A stretch of DNA of 64,000 nucleotides from NCBI RefSeq assembly GCF_001467955.1, contig NZ_LNYR01000031.1:303531-367530 (forward strand), given 5' to 3'. Source of the stretch: Legionella quateirensis (GTDB lineage: Bacteria; Pseudomonadota; Gammaproteobacteria; Legionellales; Legionellaceae). Shown here piece by piece: positions 37,101 to 43,527 of the stretch. Position numbers and translations under genes: made by a program. Each line of letters begins with the position of its first letter. Position 1 is the first letter of the stretch. A model generated the notes under the pieces. That model was not told where the DNA came from, ran no database searches, and saw nothing but the letters and a program-made list of their open reading frames with translations.

Positions 37101-38215
37101 GTTTTTGGACAAAAATAAGATTGTTCATTGAGTTCAATAAAAGGACCAGTTTGTCTATCCTCAGAAATATTCTCGAAGGGTACTTCAAGGTCTTCTCCTG
37201 CAAGCCATTTCTGAAGCTGAATCCATTGCCACCGTTTATCTGGGTCTTGTGCTAATAACCCCCTTAGTAATAAATTAATCTGAGGATCCAAGCCTTTAGG
37301 TAGGGAAATACCCCTCGTTACAACATGAATTCGAAATGCTTTTTCGTTAATGCCATTAAAGTACTGTCCATTTGTAATTAGCTGCAAAATAAGTATTCCT
37401 AAACTCCACCAATCAGAAGCTGCGCTACATCCTCCTGCAATAACTTCAGGTGCTGTATAAAACACGGAAGTAGGTTGTGTATTCCTATCCATCTCAAAAT
37501 TTGAAACAAAACTATATTGAAATCCTCTTAAAATAAGACTTATCGGATCTCGATGAGTAATTATGATATTTTCTGGACGAAGATCTCCATGCCGTAAGCC
37601 ATGTTCCGAAATAGCGTGTAATATTTTCCCTATAGATTTTACTACTTGGCGAATTACTTCAAGATCTACCGAACTAGATAACAAATCTAATAAATTAGGA
37701 TTGGAGTTAAGATCGGTTATCTCATATTGACGACCCTCCCATTCACCATGGGAGAGAATTTCTGAGATATAATCTTTTGGTAACTTTTTAAGGACTTCAT
37801 AAATTGATGAGTCTGGCTGCATTTCTGGAAAATAGAGCGTAAGTTGTGCACGATGACCATGCTGTTCAACAATCGCATTTTCGATAGTTTCGTTATAATT
37901 TTCAAATTGACTAATAACTTTCCATCCATCAACGATAATTTCCTTTGATGGACTATTTTTTCCTTTGTTTGTTTCATTCGCAGTAGTAGCTCCACAATTT
38001 GGTACGAAACATAATTCATCACCATCATCAAGAGGATGTCCGTTGAGACAAAATCGCACAATTGAAGCTTTATCAGCTAATTTTTGAGCAATATTAACTT
38101 GGGCCGATACCAGTAGAGGTTCTTGAGTTAGATCCCATCCACAGTTTCCGCATAGCATTTCCTCTTCAGAGCGTATCTCTCTACATCCCTGACACATACG
38201 AACTTGGATTGTCAT
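31172..38215 (-). CDS. Giant zinc-ribbon / pseudokinase / SF1 helicase / Vsr-like nuclease fusion
   Basis: This 2347-residue protein has clear modules. Zinc ribbons: C8/C11/C22/C25, and C56/C69/C74. Kinase fold about 93–340: HGDLRPEN (209–216), YTAPEV (254–259) and SDWWSLG (267–273) are present. The DFG position reads RGF (230–232) and the VAIK lysine is not evident, so it is probably a pseudokinase. A long region follows, then SF1 helicase: Walker A GPPGTGKSQT at about 956, a long helical insertion (about 1050–1800), DEASQIP at about 1883, NVAITRAREKIIL at about 2147. The C-terminus (about 2240–2345) is an MTES_1575/Vsr-like nuclease: GLDF, GIGIECDAHCH, RAREVWRPKVLRMG. It overlaps the radical SAM gene by 4 bases. 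Role in defence inferred. Confidence 0.88.
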   Translation of the reverse strand: MTIQVRMCQGCREIRSEEEMLCGNCGWDLTQEPLLVSAQVNIAQKLADKASIVRFCLNGHPLDDGDELCFVPNCGATTANETNKGKNSPSKEIIVDGWKVISQFENYNETIENAIVEQHGHRAQLTLYFPEMQPDSSIYEVLKKLPKDYISEILSHGEWEGRQYEITDLNSNPNLLDLLSSSVDLEVIRQVVKSIGKILHAISEHGLRHGDLRPENIIITHRDPISLILRGFQYSFVSNFEMDRNTQPTSVFYTAPEVIAGGCSAASDWWSLGILILQLITNGQYFNGINEKAFRIHVVTRGISLPKGLDPQINLLLRGLLAQDPDKRWQWIQLQKWLAGEDLEVPFENISEDRQTGPFIELNEQSYFCPKTFALAAAEQLNWDQAKDLLMRGVVVTWLEERNTEPRVIAGVRVASSLENISDDFRHSLALMWMNFSLPLIYRGEIVTSSWLLQNAIQGYEIITGPLITHLRQMNRERHLWELQERNEKARERARVLDIELNEENFRLLVLASSRLNLERQWINHRRLFPGSDHRGLNSLIDRQNITEVELAILLGADLHQYQSAAQILKDANAIAAQVSLSSYTEDTAQQWFNISRRDLYREIEDRIANYSRCEIARVDEWANDFRIQKRISLSRALVLLSIPKESWKEPDRLQYVSSIIDFFEKRTAGLAQRGPLVRMLISKSGSRVDLAAIAGNKPTAPYILEHLINRTDSTIEFDRVAFEKNIDLEKKLRHLVNHANTYRRDTGIDSLYLGFPFLVMQDSQPENLRKKPKIAPILLWPIKINIETRDKVSIFFDRDREEVRLNPIFTNLVGLEETNKWKEIATELLGRSSIRVADVIDTLGALVEPRERSLCELPNSEYSINVGARQIICSAVLFHAEFMGQALGEDLRQIRKESPIGTSLETVLRVNKDPIISQSAPLIPENDRYFTMESDPSQEKAVFGARQYPGILIEGPPGTGKSQTIVNIIGDCIGRNNSVLVICQKAAALEVLAKRLNAEGLRDRFFYITHVNKDRSSVVQSIRGQIEGIAQSQRIYRSENLAPERNELAEKIEYLENEIDKYHEAIHIVDEGIGTNYRNILGQLIDLEDREPKLINIPALRPILGNLSNKQLSVIEEICVPIAETWLKSSYEGSPLKKLKIFSSDEALLNEFNTMLIRFVNKEYKRNEHNPKSNLSFEVDNPTQHQEWIMSNDGFLRSVDWKKIHSWFDLFSKGEHSNGNEIIKNVQSIKQQLETFELDKYDSILTNKLIDIPISTIEEWLHLMNKTSIFNPLIFMNNDPLKKNIENIKQQLVSLDPTKNNKVLSRALSSIPIPIIEEWLSLIDKTTTLNSSCFIQHEKYQTELKDLKSRLVCFDLNNQDEKFLLKLINIPTPTLIKWLSLINKTYSSKTYFSILNPLHLLRKSRIKNIVSSLNETLTLEVISHFKNMIEVELKQRPIREAVQFLLKTVYINSEISTPLFPKDLGIDIDRMLEDLITISQLRKIVLSLGEDLSFEKAKQLQNAAELERNLRPIRGRILRAHDEIYLENNQPEVIYLDDMLNHIEHVLEDLFYPIKVQAVLLDLGLDQSFEMVTKFKYDIELEYNLRPIRVEISKLLEMLHQDHEILKPTLLTELLTIINQIMKELLLTQKAIAALQACPRQEEQIASIVTKGLPAYLDLITRYEESFARHQARINSLEYLDKLSPFFGEDLFNSCQINILENRSNLTELQSIIESLPTLAFYQEFRLQSANFSSQTLKIFAILREKDKSLSNYNKDDLGEIIRRILYREAKLYLKDIIEQKYPILKLSQRELSRKILTLDESSVKMRGLNQQFLANINLENRNNSENWEDITRLRGPRARRLREIIERGIDIGLMRIRPVWLMNPDTASQLLPLRAGMFDVVIFDEASQIPIENALPTLYRAKRTVISGDEKQMPPSNFFIKRFDDEDEDYNSEDDFSDEVMSDTERDTLEDSWNRREIKDCFDLLTLGKAVLPKSMLQIHYRSKYRELISFSNAAFYNNELNIPVRHPENVIRNVRPIEVIRVDSIYANQTNKGEAEKVVDLLSQIWVSHENKPSIGVVTFNAKQADLIEDLLAERSAKDQDFNQSLSTERERQQGGEDMSFFVKNVENVQGDERDIIIFSSTFGRDEKGTFRKQFGRLGQSGGERRLNVAITRAREKIILVTSLPINEISEALSKRQEPKISRDYLQAYFDYASKISDGSLESANNSLNRMSSEVINSQTSFNSDKDGFVRSVATFIQNLGLKPLAIRENDAFGLDFVIEDPRNKRFGIGIECDAHCHSILATARAREVWRPKVLRMGIPYVHRISSYAWYHYREEEMERLKQILEKAIGIVFRKTNVKATAEG

Positions 38216-38871
38216 AAAGTCCTCTCTTTCATTGAACGCTTATCTTGTGTAGTTATCGCAACGTGGCCTTTTTTTGCTAAAATATGTTGTAATCGGACCA
38301 TGTCATTACGCCTTGGGATTCCAGCAAGCCATGTTGTTTCTTCCTCTTCTTCATACATAAGGTCAAATGTCTTATCGGATGTTTGTAACTTTCGGTCAAA
38401 TTGACTAAATCGCATTTCGCCCAAAGGAGTAAGATAATGAAGACGTTGATTGTCACTACCACGTAAGGCAAGTGTTTGCTTTGTATTTTCTTCATAGGGA
38501 TCAGATATTAGGGCATCAATAAGCCCGTCACATTTCGTAACGTAATGAGAGATTTTTTCATAAGCATATCCACTGTAAACCAAAATATCTGAGCTTGTTT
38601 CTAATCGAAGTTGTTTAAGAAGGGAAATCAACGCTTCAGGTTGATCAAATGGCTCACCACCAGAAATAGTTATTCCATCAGCTTCATAAAGCCATGGACT
38701 AATTCCTTCTATTAAGTATTTAACTTCAATTCCATCTTTTTTGGTGTTCCATGTATCAGCAGATATACATCCTGAACAACGAATAGTGCATCCTTGGAAC
38801 CAGATACCGATTCGGCGACCAGGTCCTAATGTTGTTACAGGAAAATGAACTCGTGAAAGATAAAGAATCAT
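38212..38871 (-). CDS. NrdG-like radical SAM protein
   Basis: The protein has 219 residues. The radical SAM cluster motif CTIRCSGC gives C28, C32 and C35 (CxxxCxxC), followed by GITISGGEPFDQPEAL (SAM-binding GGEP-like). Length and layout match the NrdG / pyruvate formate-lyase activating enzyme branch. No glycyl radical enzyme is encoded nearby, so the substrate is unknown. It could modify the helicase, the AAA protein or a nucleotide. It is joined by ATGA overlaps to the AAA gene upstream and the helicase gene downstream. Confidence 0.85.
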   Translation of the reverse strand: MILYLSRVHFPVTTLGPGRRIGIWFQGCTIRCSGCISADTWNTKKDGIEVKYLIEGISPWLYEADGITISGGEPFDQPEALISLLKQLRLETSSDILVYSGYAYEKISHYVTKCDGLIDALISDPYEENTKQTLALRGSDNQRLHYLTPLGEMRFSQFDRKLQTSDKTFDLMYEEEEETTWLAGIPRRNDMVRLQHILAKKGHVAITTQDKRSMKERTL

Positions 38872-40739
38872 ATCTTCGCACCCTCATTAGAGTTCATATG
38901 TGTAAGCCCCAACTTTGTTATTGCACCAATCTCTATGTTATTGATACTAAGCGCACTACCAGACTCAATATTTTGATCAAAAAGTGCTCTAGAAAGAGGA
39001 TTAACCAGATGTGTTTCTATTTTGTTCCTAATTCCTCTGCCACCATTTGATAAGTCTTTTAAACAAATTTCTTTAAGTGTTTGTAATGTCGACGGGGTTA
39101 TATCAATATCAATACTTTGAAATTCATTTAAATCCATTAGTACACTATCAATCATACTGTTAAATATTTTTTCAGCTATTCCATCACGAATAAAATCAAA
39201 AACAATGATGTTATCCCCAATACGATTGAGAATTTCAGGTCGGTTAAGCATCAGCTTAAAATGTTTATCTATTTCTTCACGAATACGTTGTTGGATTATT
39301 TCAAAAGAGTCTGTTGGTGCTACTGTTGCTTTTCTTTCTCCCAATGTATCTGTTCGATAAACGCCAAGATTTGAAGTGAAAACAATAAATGCTTCTGTAA
39401 AATATACTCTTTCCCCTCTACCAGAAGTTAAAACACCGTCATCAAGTATTTGAAGAAATTTATCTAGAATTTTGGGATGTGCCTTTTCAATCTCATCAAA
39501 TAGCACTACGCTAAAAGGTTTTTCTCGAATTGCATTTGTTAATTCTCCGCCTAAGTCATAGCCAATATATCCTGGTGGTGCTCCAATCAAACGCTGATCT
39601 GAGTGTTCCGCACTAAATTCAGACATATCAAAACGGATATAAGCGCTATCATCTCCGAATAAAAGGTTTGTAACAGACTTAGCAAGTTCGGTTTTTCCTA
39701 CTCCAGTTGGTCCTGCTAAAAATGCCACACCTCTTGGACGTCCTCCACGTCGGGGAGTTCCCACGCCTGTAATTGAGCGTTTAATAATATCGAGCATATG
39801 AGCAACAGCATGATCTTGCCCTTTGACTCGTTGCATGATGAAACTTTCTCCATCACGAATTTTTTGGCGATCGATTTTTTGCCAAGGATCTTCGGAAACA
39901 CCTACTTTATAGCGACGAACTGCTTCACCAATCTTGGCATAGCCTAATTGCTCCTCTCGACATAACTGTGCAATTAACATTAGATCTGACAATAACAGTC
40001 CATCTGTATTATCTACAAAATTTCGACATGCAATTTCTTGAGAATGAATTGGTGCTTCCTTTGCTCCTTCTAATGATTTGACAAGAGAACTAGCAAGGGC
40101 ATGTCGTGCTTGATAATCAGGGGCTGGAATAGAAATATGACGTACTTTTGAGTTTCCAACAATTAGCCAATCGGGTATGTCGCTTTCTTTTTCAACTATC
40201 CATAAGATGGTATTGAAAAATCGTTTTGGCGGAGTTCCATGTGCATTACCTCTAGCTTCATAAGAACGGATCAGCGCCCTTGTAAAAAGATGATGTTCAT
40301 TTTCATTAAAATTATTTTGATGAATAATTAGACGCGATGCAAAATCAATAATTAAAGCAATTGGCTCGCCTGGCCAAGCAATTAGGTTCTCTAATACTTC
40401 CCCAAATAGTTCAATTCCTGCGGGTGCAAAACCATTTATAGGCTGCAACCCTAACCGTTTCATTAGATTTTCTAAAGCATCATAACCTTGATTGCCTGGT
40501 ACTTGATCAATACCTTTGAAGCCATTTACAAAGTCATAACATAATACTTGGGAGTAACCATACGTTCGAAGCTCACGATTTAGAGAAGAATTAAGTGATC
40601 GAACAACCGCACCACTTTGTTTATTCTCAATTTGTAGATCATGCACATTGCCTGAAAGTATAAACTGACTTTTTAATGGCAAAAAACGAATAAGATCGCT
40701 CAACCATTTTGATCCTTGAACAAGAGTTTCTTGGTTCAT
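38868..40739 (-). CDS. Clp-type AAA+ ATPase, first gene of the four-gene operon
   Basis: The protein has 623 residues. The C-terminal AAA+ module is Clp/HSP100 class: Walker A GPTGVGKTE at about 342, Walker B VLFDEIEKAHP at about 410, IGAPPGYIGYDLGG pore loop at about 390, and GGRGIRNKIE in the C-terminal small domain. The N-terminal half (about 1–240) looks like a second, degenerate AAA domain (FILSGNVHDLQ; IALIIDFASRL) with no Walker A. There is no ClpB N-domain, long middle domain or recognisable ClpP-binding loop. It is inferred to be a remodelling ATPase acting on the helicase–nuclease or its target. Confidence 0.87.
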   Translation of the reverse strand: MNQETLVQGSKWLSDLIRFLPLKSQFILSGNVHDLQIENKQSGAVVRSLNSSLNRELRTYGYSQVLCYDFVNGFKGIDQVPGNQGYDALENLMKRLGLQPINGFAPAGIELFGEVLENLIAWPGEPIALIIDFASRLIIHQNNFNENEHHLFTRALIRSYEARGNAHGTPPKRFFNTILWIVEKESDIPDWLIVGNSKVRHISIPAPDYQARHALASSLVKSLEGAKEAPIHSQEIACRNFVDNTDGLLLSDLMLIAQLCREEQLGYAKIGEAVRRYKVGVSEDPWQKIDRQKIRDGESFIMQRVKGQDHAVAHMLDIIKRSITGVGTPRRGGRPRGVAFLAGPTGVGKTELAKSVTNLLFGDDSAYIRFDMSEFSAEHSDQRLIGAPPGYIGYDLGGELTNAIREKPFSVVLFDEIEKAHPKILDKFLQILDDGVLTSGRGERVYFTEAFIVFTSNLGVYRTDTLGERKATVAPTDSFEIIQQRIREEIDKHFKLMLNRPEILNRIGDNIIVFDFIRDGIAEKIFNSMIDSVLMDLNEFQSIDIDITPSTLQTLKEICLKDLSNGGRGIRNKIETHLVNPLSRALFDQNIESGSALSINNIEIGAITKLGLTHMNSNEGAKI

Positions 40740-41049
40740 GATTAGTTTTCCAAATGATAGATCTCCTTTTAATTATTATTATTTATCCAGTTAATATTAT
40801 TTTGTTCTTTAGTTAACCATAAGTGTGGTTTTTCCATTAAAGCAATGCGTAAAATAGGCGCGTATTATACAATAATTTTCCTTCGATTTCACAATTGATT
40901 AAAATGTATACTATCTGGGTAAATGAGTTAAATATTGAGAGTTAACTTTTATAAATTCACTATAGCAGATGAGTATTTTTGGTTTATATTGGTTAGTAAT
41001 TGCCACAAATTAGATGGCTTCTAAAATGGGAATACTTGATGGCCTGTAA
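40740..41049. other. Promoter region of the four-gene operon
   Basis: This AT-rich spacer separates the AAA gene start (minus strand, 40739) from the 3' end of the LuxR-type gene. On the minus strand AAGGAG lies about 22 bases before the ATG, unusually far, with GGA nearer. Candidate promoter boxes for minus-strand transcription are many and weak, so none is named. Nothing else was recognised. Confidence 0.35.
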
Positions 41050-41580
41050 TTACATCATTATTTGAATCGTGGGTGTAATCATCAATAATTGATACTGGTC
41101 AAATAATCTCATGCAAGCATGGATAAATTTTTCCAATGTGTCTGCTTTTTCCAGTATAAGATATCTTGCCAAATCATGCTCTTTAAGTTCTGTTGCTAAG
41201 GCAAAAACATATTTTCTGTTTTTATAATCTCTAGATATTGTTAAACCATTAAATAATCCAAATGAAATCCTTCCATACATTGTCTTTTTTTCATTACCAT
41301 GAAGAAGCGATATTTGCTCCCAAGGCAAAATTATAAAAGGAGTGTTTTCAATAACTCTTTTTAATGGATCATTTAAAATAAATTTTTCATCTTTATAAAA
41401 ATCGATCCAATCATCATGAGTACAAAATCGGTAGGTAATTCCTGAATCCATTCCTAAAAAATAGAAATAATCACACCCTAATTGTTTAAGGGCACGAAAT
41501 GCTTGATAGAGTTGTAATTCAAATTTTTCAGGAAAAATATTATGTAGACTTCTTGCATCCATACTTGCACAAACATCCAT
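41050..41580 (-). CDS. LuxR-type ligand-binding domain protein without HTH
   Basis: This 176-residue protein resembles the autoinducer-binding domain of LuxR family regulators: CDYFYFLGMDSGITYRFCTH, then DPLKRVIENTPFIILPWEQI (the D/P…W pattern of the pocket), then GISFGLFNGLTISR-like RISFGLFNGLTISRDYKN. It ends without the usual GerE-type HTH; the family is normally about 240 residues. It is divergent from an MFS transporter gene 60 bases away, suggesting a small-molecule sensing pair. The lack of a DNA-binding domain means any regulation must be indirect. Family call is moderate. Confidence 0.6.
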   Translation of the reverse strand: MDVCASMDARSLHNIFPEKFELQLYQAFRALKQLGCDYFYFLGMDSGITYRFCTHDDWIDFYKDEKFILNDPLKRVIENTPFIILPWEQISLLHGNEKKTMYGRISFGLFNGLTISRDYKNRKYVFALATELKEHDLARYLILEKADTLEKFIHACMRLFDQYQLLMITPTIQIMM

Positions 41581-41639
41581 AGTGCTACTTCTTTACATCC
41601 AGTGTTACAATAATGTACTCAACCTTTCCTTAGATGTAA

Positions 41640-42875
41640 ATGAAAAAAGTTACTATTATTTCTGCTTTTATAGGCACTTTGATTGAAGTCTATGATTTTA
41701 CAGTTTTTCCTTTTTTGATTCCGATTTTATCTGAAGTATTTTTTTCTTCCCAAACCAAAAATGTGGCTATAAATTTCACTATTTTAGCTTATGTTGTGAG
41801 CTATGCCATTAAACCATTTGGAACAATAGGGTTTGGATATTTAATAGATATTTATGGTCGGAAAAAAGTATTGCTGTTCACTACTGTGTTAATGACCCTT
41901 GCTACTTCAGCTATTGGTTTATTACCACCAAGTATATTGGGCATGTATTTTGGTGCTGGTCTTATTATATGTAGGGTAATTCAAGGATTAGCAATCTCCG
42001 GGGAGTTTTCATCGGCTATTATTATGTCTGTTGAACAGGGAAGAAAATACCCTGCTTTATTAGGGAGCTTAGCATTTGTGGGGGGAAGTGTAGGGTTATT
42101 ACTTGCAAACCTCAGTGTTTTTATACTTCTTTATTTAATGCCACATGATCAAATTATTCAATTTGCTTGGCGTATTCCATTTTTGATAGGGTTGATAGGA
42201 TGTTTATTTCTGCTGTTTATCCGAAATAAAATTAATGATTCGACCTTAGATATGATTCCTGTCACTTCAGGTTTTAACAGCCTTATCAAAAGTCATAAGA
42301 AAGAATTGATAACAACGTTTATAGTCTCTAGCTTATCTGCATCTGCTTTTTATATTACATTTGTTCTTATGACAACCTACTTATCGGCATCGTTAAATCT
42401 GCACTCTCATCAACAATCTATTTTGATAACATTAATTACTCTTTTGATTTATTTATCCGCGTTACCATTGGGGGGTATTTTAGCTGATAAAATAGGTGTT
42501 ATTAGGCAGATAAAAATTTCTTCGATACTCTATTTGTTATTTTCTTATATCGTATTTGCTGTTATACCTCACATAAATAGTACAAGCTGCATTATTGTAT
42601 TGATTTTATTTGCAATGATCCAAGCTTTACTTAATTCGGCGTTACCTGCATTTATAGTATTGCAGTTTCTACCAACACAACGTGGTAAAGCGCTCGCTAT
42701 TTCTTATAATATTAGTTTGACATTGTTTGCAGGATTAATGCCTTATTTATTTCTAACCTCGGAGAATCAATTAAATCCGGGTATTACAATAAGCATTTGT
42801 GCTGCACTAAGTTTGATGTTGCTCCATTTTAAAGGAAAAAAATATGGTTATTTACGAAGTGAACCTAGCTATTGA
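41640..42875 (+). CDS. MFS transporter, metabolite:H+ symporter type
   Basis: The protein has 411 residues and 12 predicted membrane helices. The start IISAFIGTLIEVYDFTVFPF is typical of the MHS family (E…D…F in helix 1). The loop 2–3 motif GYLIDIYGRKKVLL matches the MFS signature GxxxDxxGRRxxL. RVIQGLAISGEFSSA is the MHS helix-4/5 motif. The substrate cannot be read; related proteins carry organic acids, proline/betaine or siderophores. Its last 32 bases overlap the DUF4286 gene, so the two are cotranscribed. Confidence 0.85.
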   Translation: MKKVTIISAFIGTLIEVYDFTVFPFLIPILSEVFFSSQTKNVAINFTILAYVVSYAIKPFGTIGFGYLIDIYGRKKVLLFTTVLMTLATSAIGLLPPSILGMYFGAGLIICRVIQGLAISGEFSSAIIMSVEQGRKYPALLGSLAFVGGSVGLLLANLSVFILLYLMPHDQIIQFAWRIPFLIGLIGCLFLLFIRNKINDSTLDMIPVTSGFNSLIKSHKKELITTFIVSSLSASAFYITFVLMTTYLSASLNLHSHQQSILITLITLLIYLSALPLGGILADKIGVIRQIKISSILYLLFSYIVFAVIPHINSTSCIIVLILFAMIQALLNSALPAFIVLQFLPTQRGKALAISYNISLTLFAGLMPYLFLTSENQLNPGITISICAALSLMLLHFKGKKYGYLRSEPSY

Positions 42876-43158
42876 TGCGGATATTTATCCTCAATTTCAA
42901 TTATGGTTAAAAAAGCATGCTACAGAAATGCTTCAATTTCCTGGTTTTATTAAAGCGAGTATTTTAAAACAGGAAAAAGACAAAAGTTCTGGGCAAGAAG
43001 CATTAACAGTACAATATCAACTAGAGGATAGAGACGCTTTAGAGACGTATTTTATTCAATTTGCACCCGATATGCGTGAAGAAGGCATTAAGCTATTTAA
43101 TAATAAGTTTTCTGCAGAAAGAAGGATCTTCGAGGTACAAGAAAATATTTCAAAATAA
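42844..43158 (+). CDS. DUF4286 family protein
   Basis: This 104-residue protein starts MVIYEVNLAIDADIYPQFQL, continues WLKKHATEMLQFPGFIKASI and ends near FSAERRIFEVQE, a ferredoxin-like fold pattern of DUF4286 (dimeric alpha-beta barrel type). The ribosome site AAAGGAAAA lies inside the transporter gene's 3' end. The function of the family is unknown; it may serve the transporter's pathway or substrate. Homologues are common single-copy genes in gammaproteobacteria, so this may be an accessory copy on the ICE. Confidence 0.75.
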   Translation: MVIYEVNLAIDADIYPQFQLWLKKHATEMLQFPGFIKASILKQEKDKSSGQEALTVQYQLEDRDALETYFIQFAPDMREEGIKLFNNKFSAERRIFEVQENISK

Positions 43159-43183
43159 TTATACGCAATACATGTATTTTATA

Positions 43184-43213
43184 TTGATACAATACGCATC
43201 ACAGGTATATAAT
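43184..43213 (+). promoter_or_regulatory. Promoter of the alpA-like gene with operator-like repeats
   Basis: TTGATA (43184–43189) and TATAAT (43208–43213) are 18 bases apart, a good sigma70 promoter. The spacer contains AATACGCATCACAGGTATA, which resembles the AATACGTATCATGACGCAT and CAGGTATA segments of the divergent control region near bases 100–175. This hints at shared control by the element's repressor. Confidence 0.55.
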
Positions 43214-43259
43214 GAAGTTGCTTACAGATAAGTAAATTTATATTTATAAGGATGCAATT

Positions 43260-43451
43260 ATGGAAAAAAGAGTTTTTAAAGAAGTTGAGGCAGCAAGCTA
43301 TATATGCATGAGCCGTTCTTTTCTTTCTCAGGATAGGGCATATGGAACATTGGCAAACCGAACTCCAGGTCCTAAATATATTAGAATTGGTAGATCAATT
43401 AGGTATTTAAAAGATGATTTGGATTCTTGGTTAGATCAACATCGAAGTTAA
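43260..43451 (+). CDS. AlpA-like excisionase/regulator (MerR-type HTH)
   Basis: This 63-residue protein has a helix-turn-helix start (KEVEAASYICMSRSFLSQDR), a wing with PGPKYIRIGRSIRYLKDDLD and an ending SWLDQHRS. This is the typical AlpA/excisionase pattern (…KYIRIGRSIRY…DLDAWL). Such proteins control integrase expression or excision of integrated elements. It lies about 1.3 kb from the tRNA-Pro attachment site. AAGGATG precedes the ATG. The integrase itself is not in the window. Confidence 0.82.
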   Translation: MEKRVFKEVEAASYICMSRSFLSQDRAYGTLANRTPGPKYIRIGRSIRYLKDDLDSWLDQHRS

Positions 43452-43471
43452 AATTAGTTTTATATGAGAAA

Positions 43472-43513
43472 TAACTAATCTCTAGGTCCTTAAGAGGAGC
43501 TAGAGATTAGTTA
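43472..43513. terminator. Bidirectional hairpin between alpA-like and PIN genes
   Basis: TAACTAATCTCTAG (43472–43485) and its exact reverse complement (43500–43513) flank a 14-base loop that itself contains TCCT…AGGA. It lies between two convergent genes, right where a shared terminator is expected. A-rich and T-rich flanks (AAAATTT follows) support termination in both directions. Confidence 0.75.
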
Positions 43514-43527
43514 AAATTTCTATCCTC

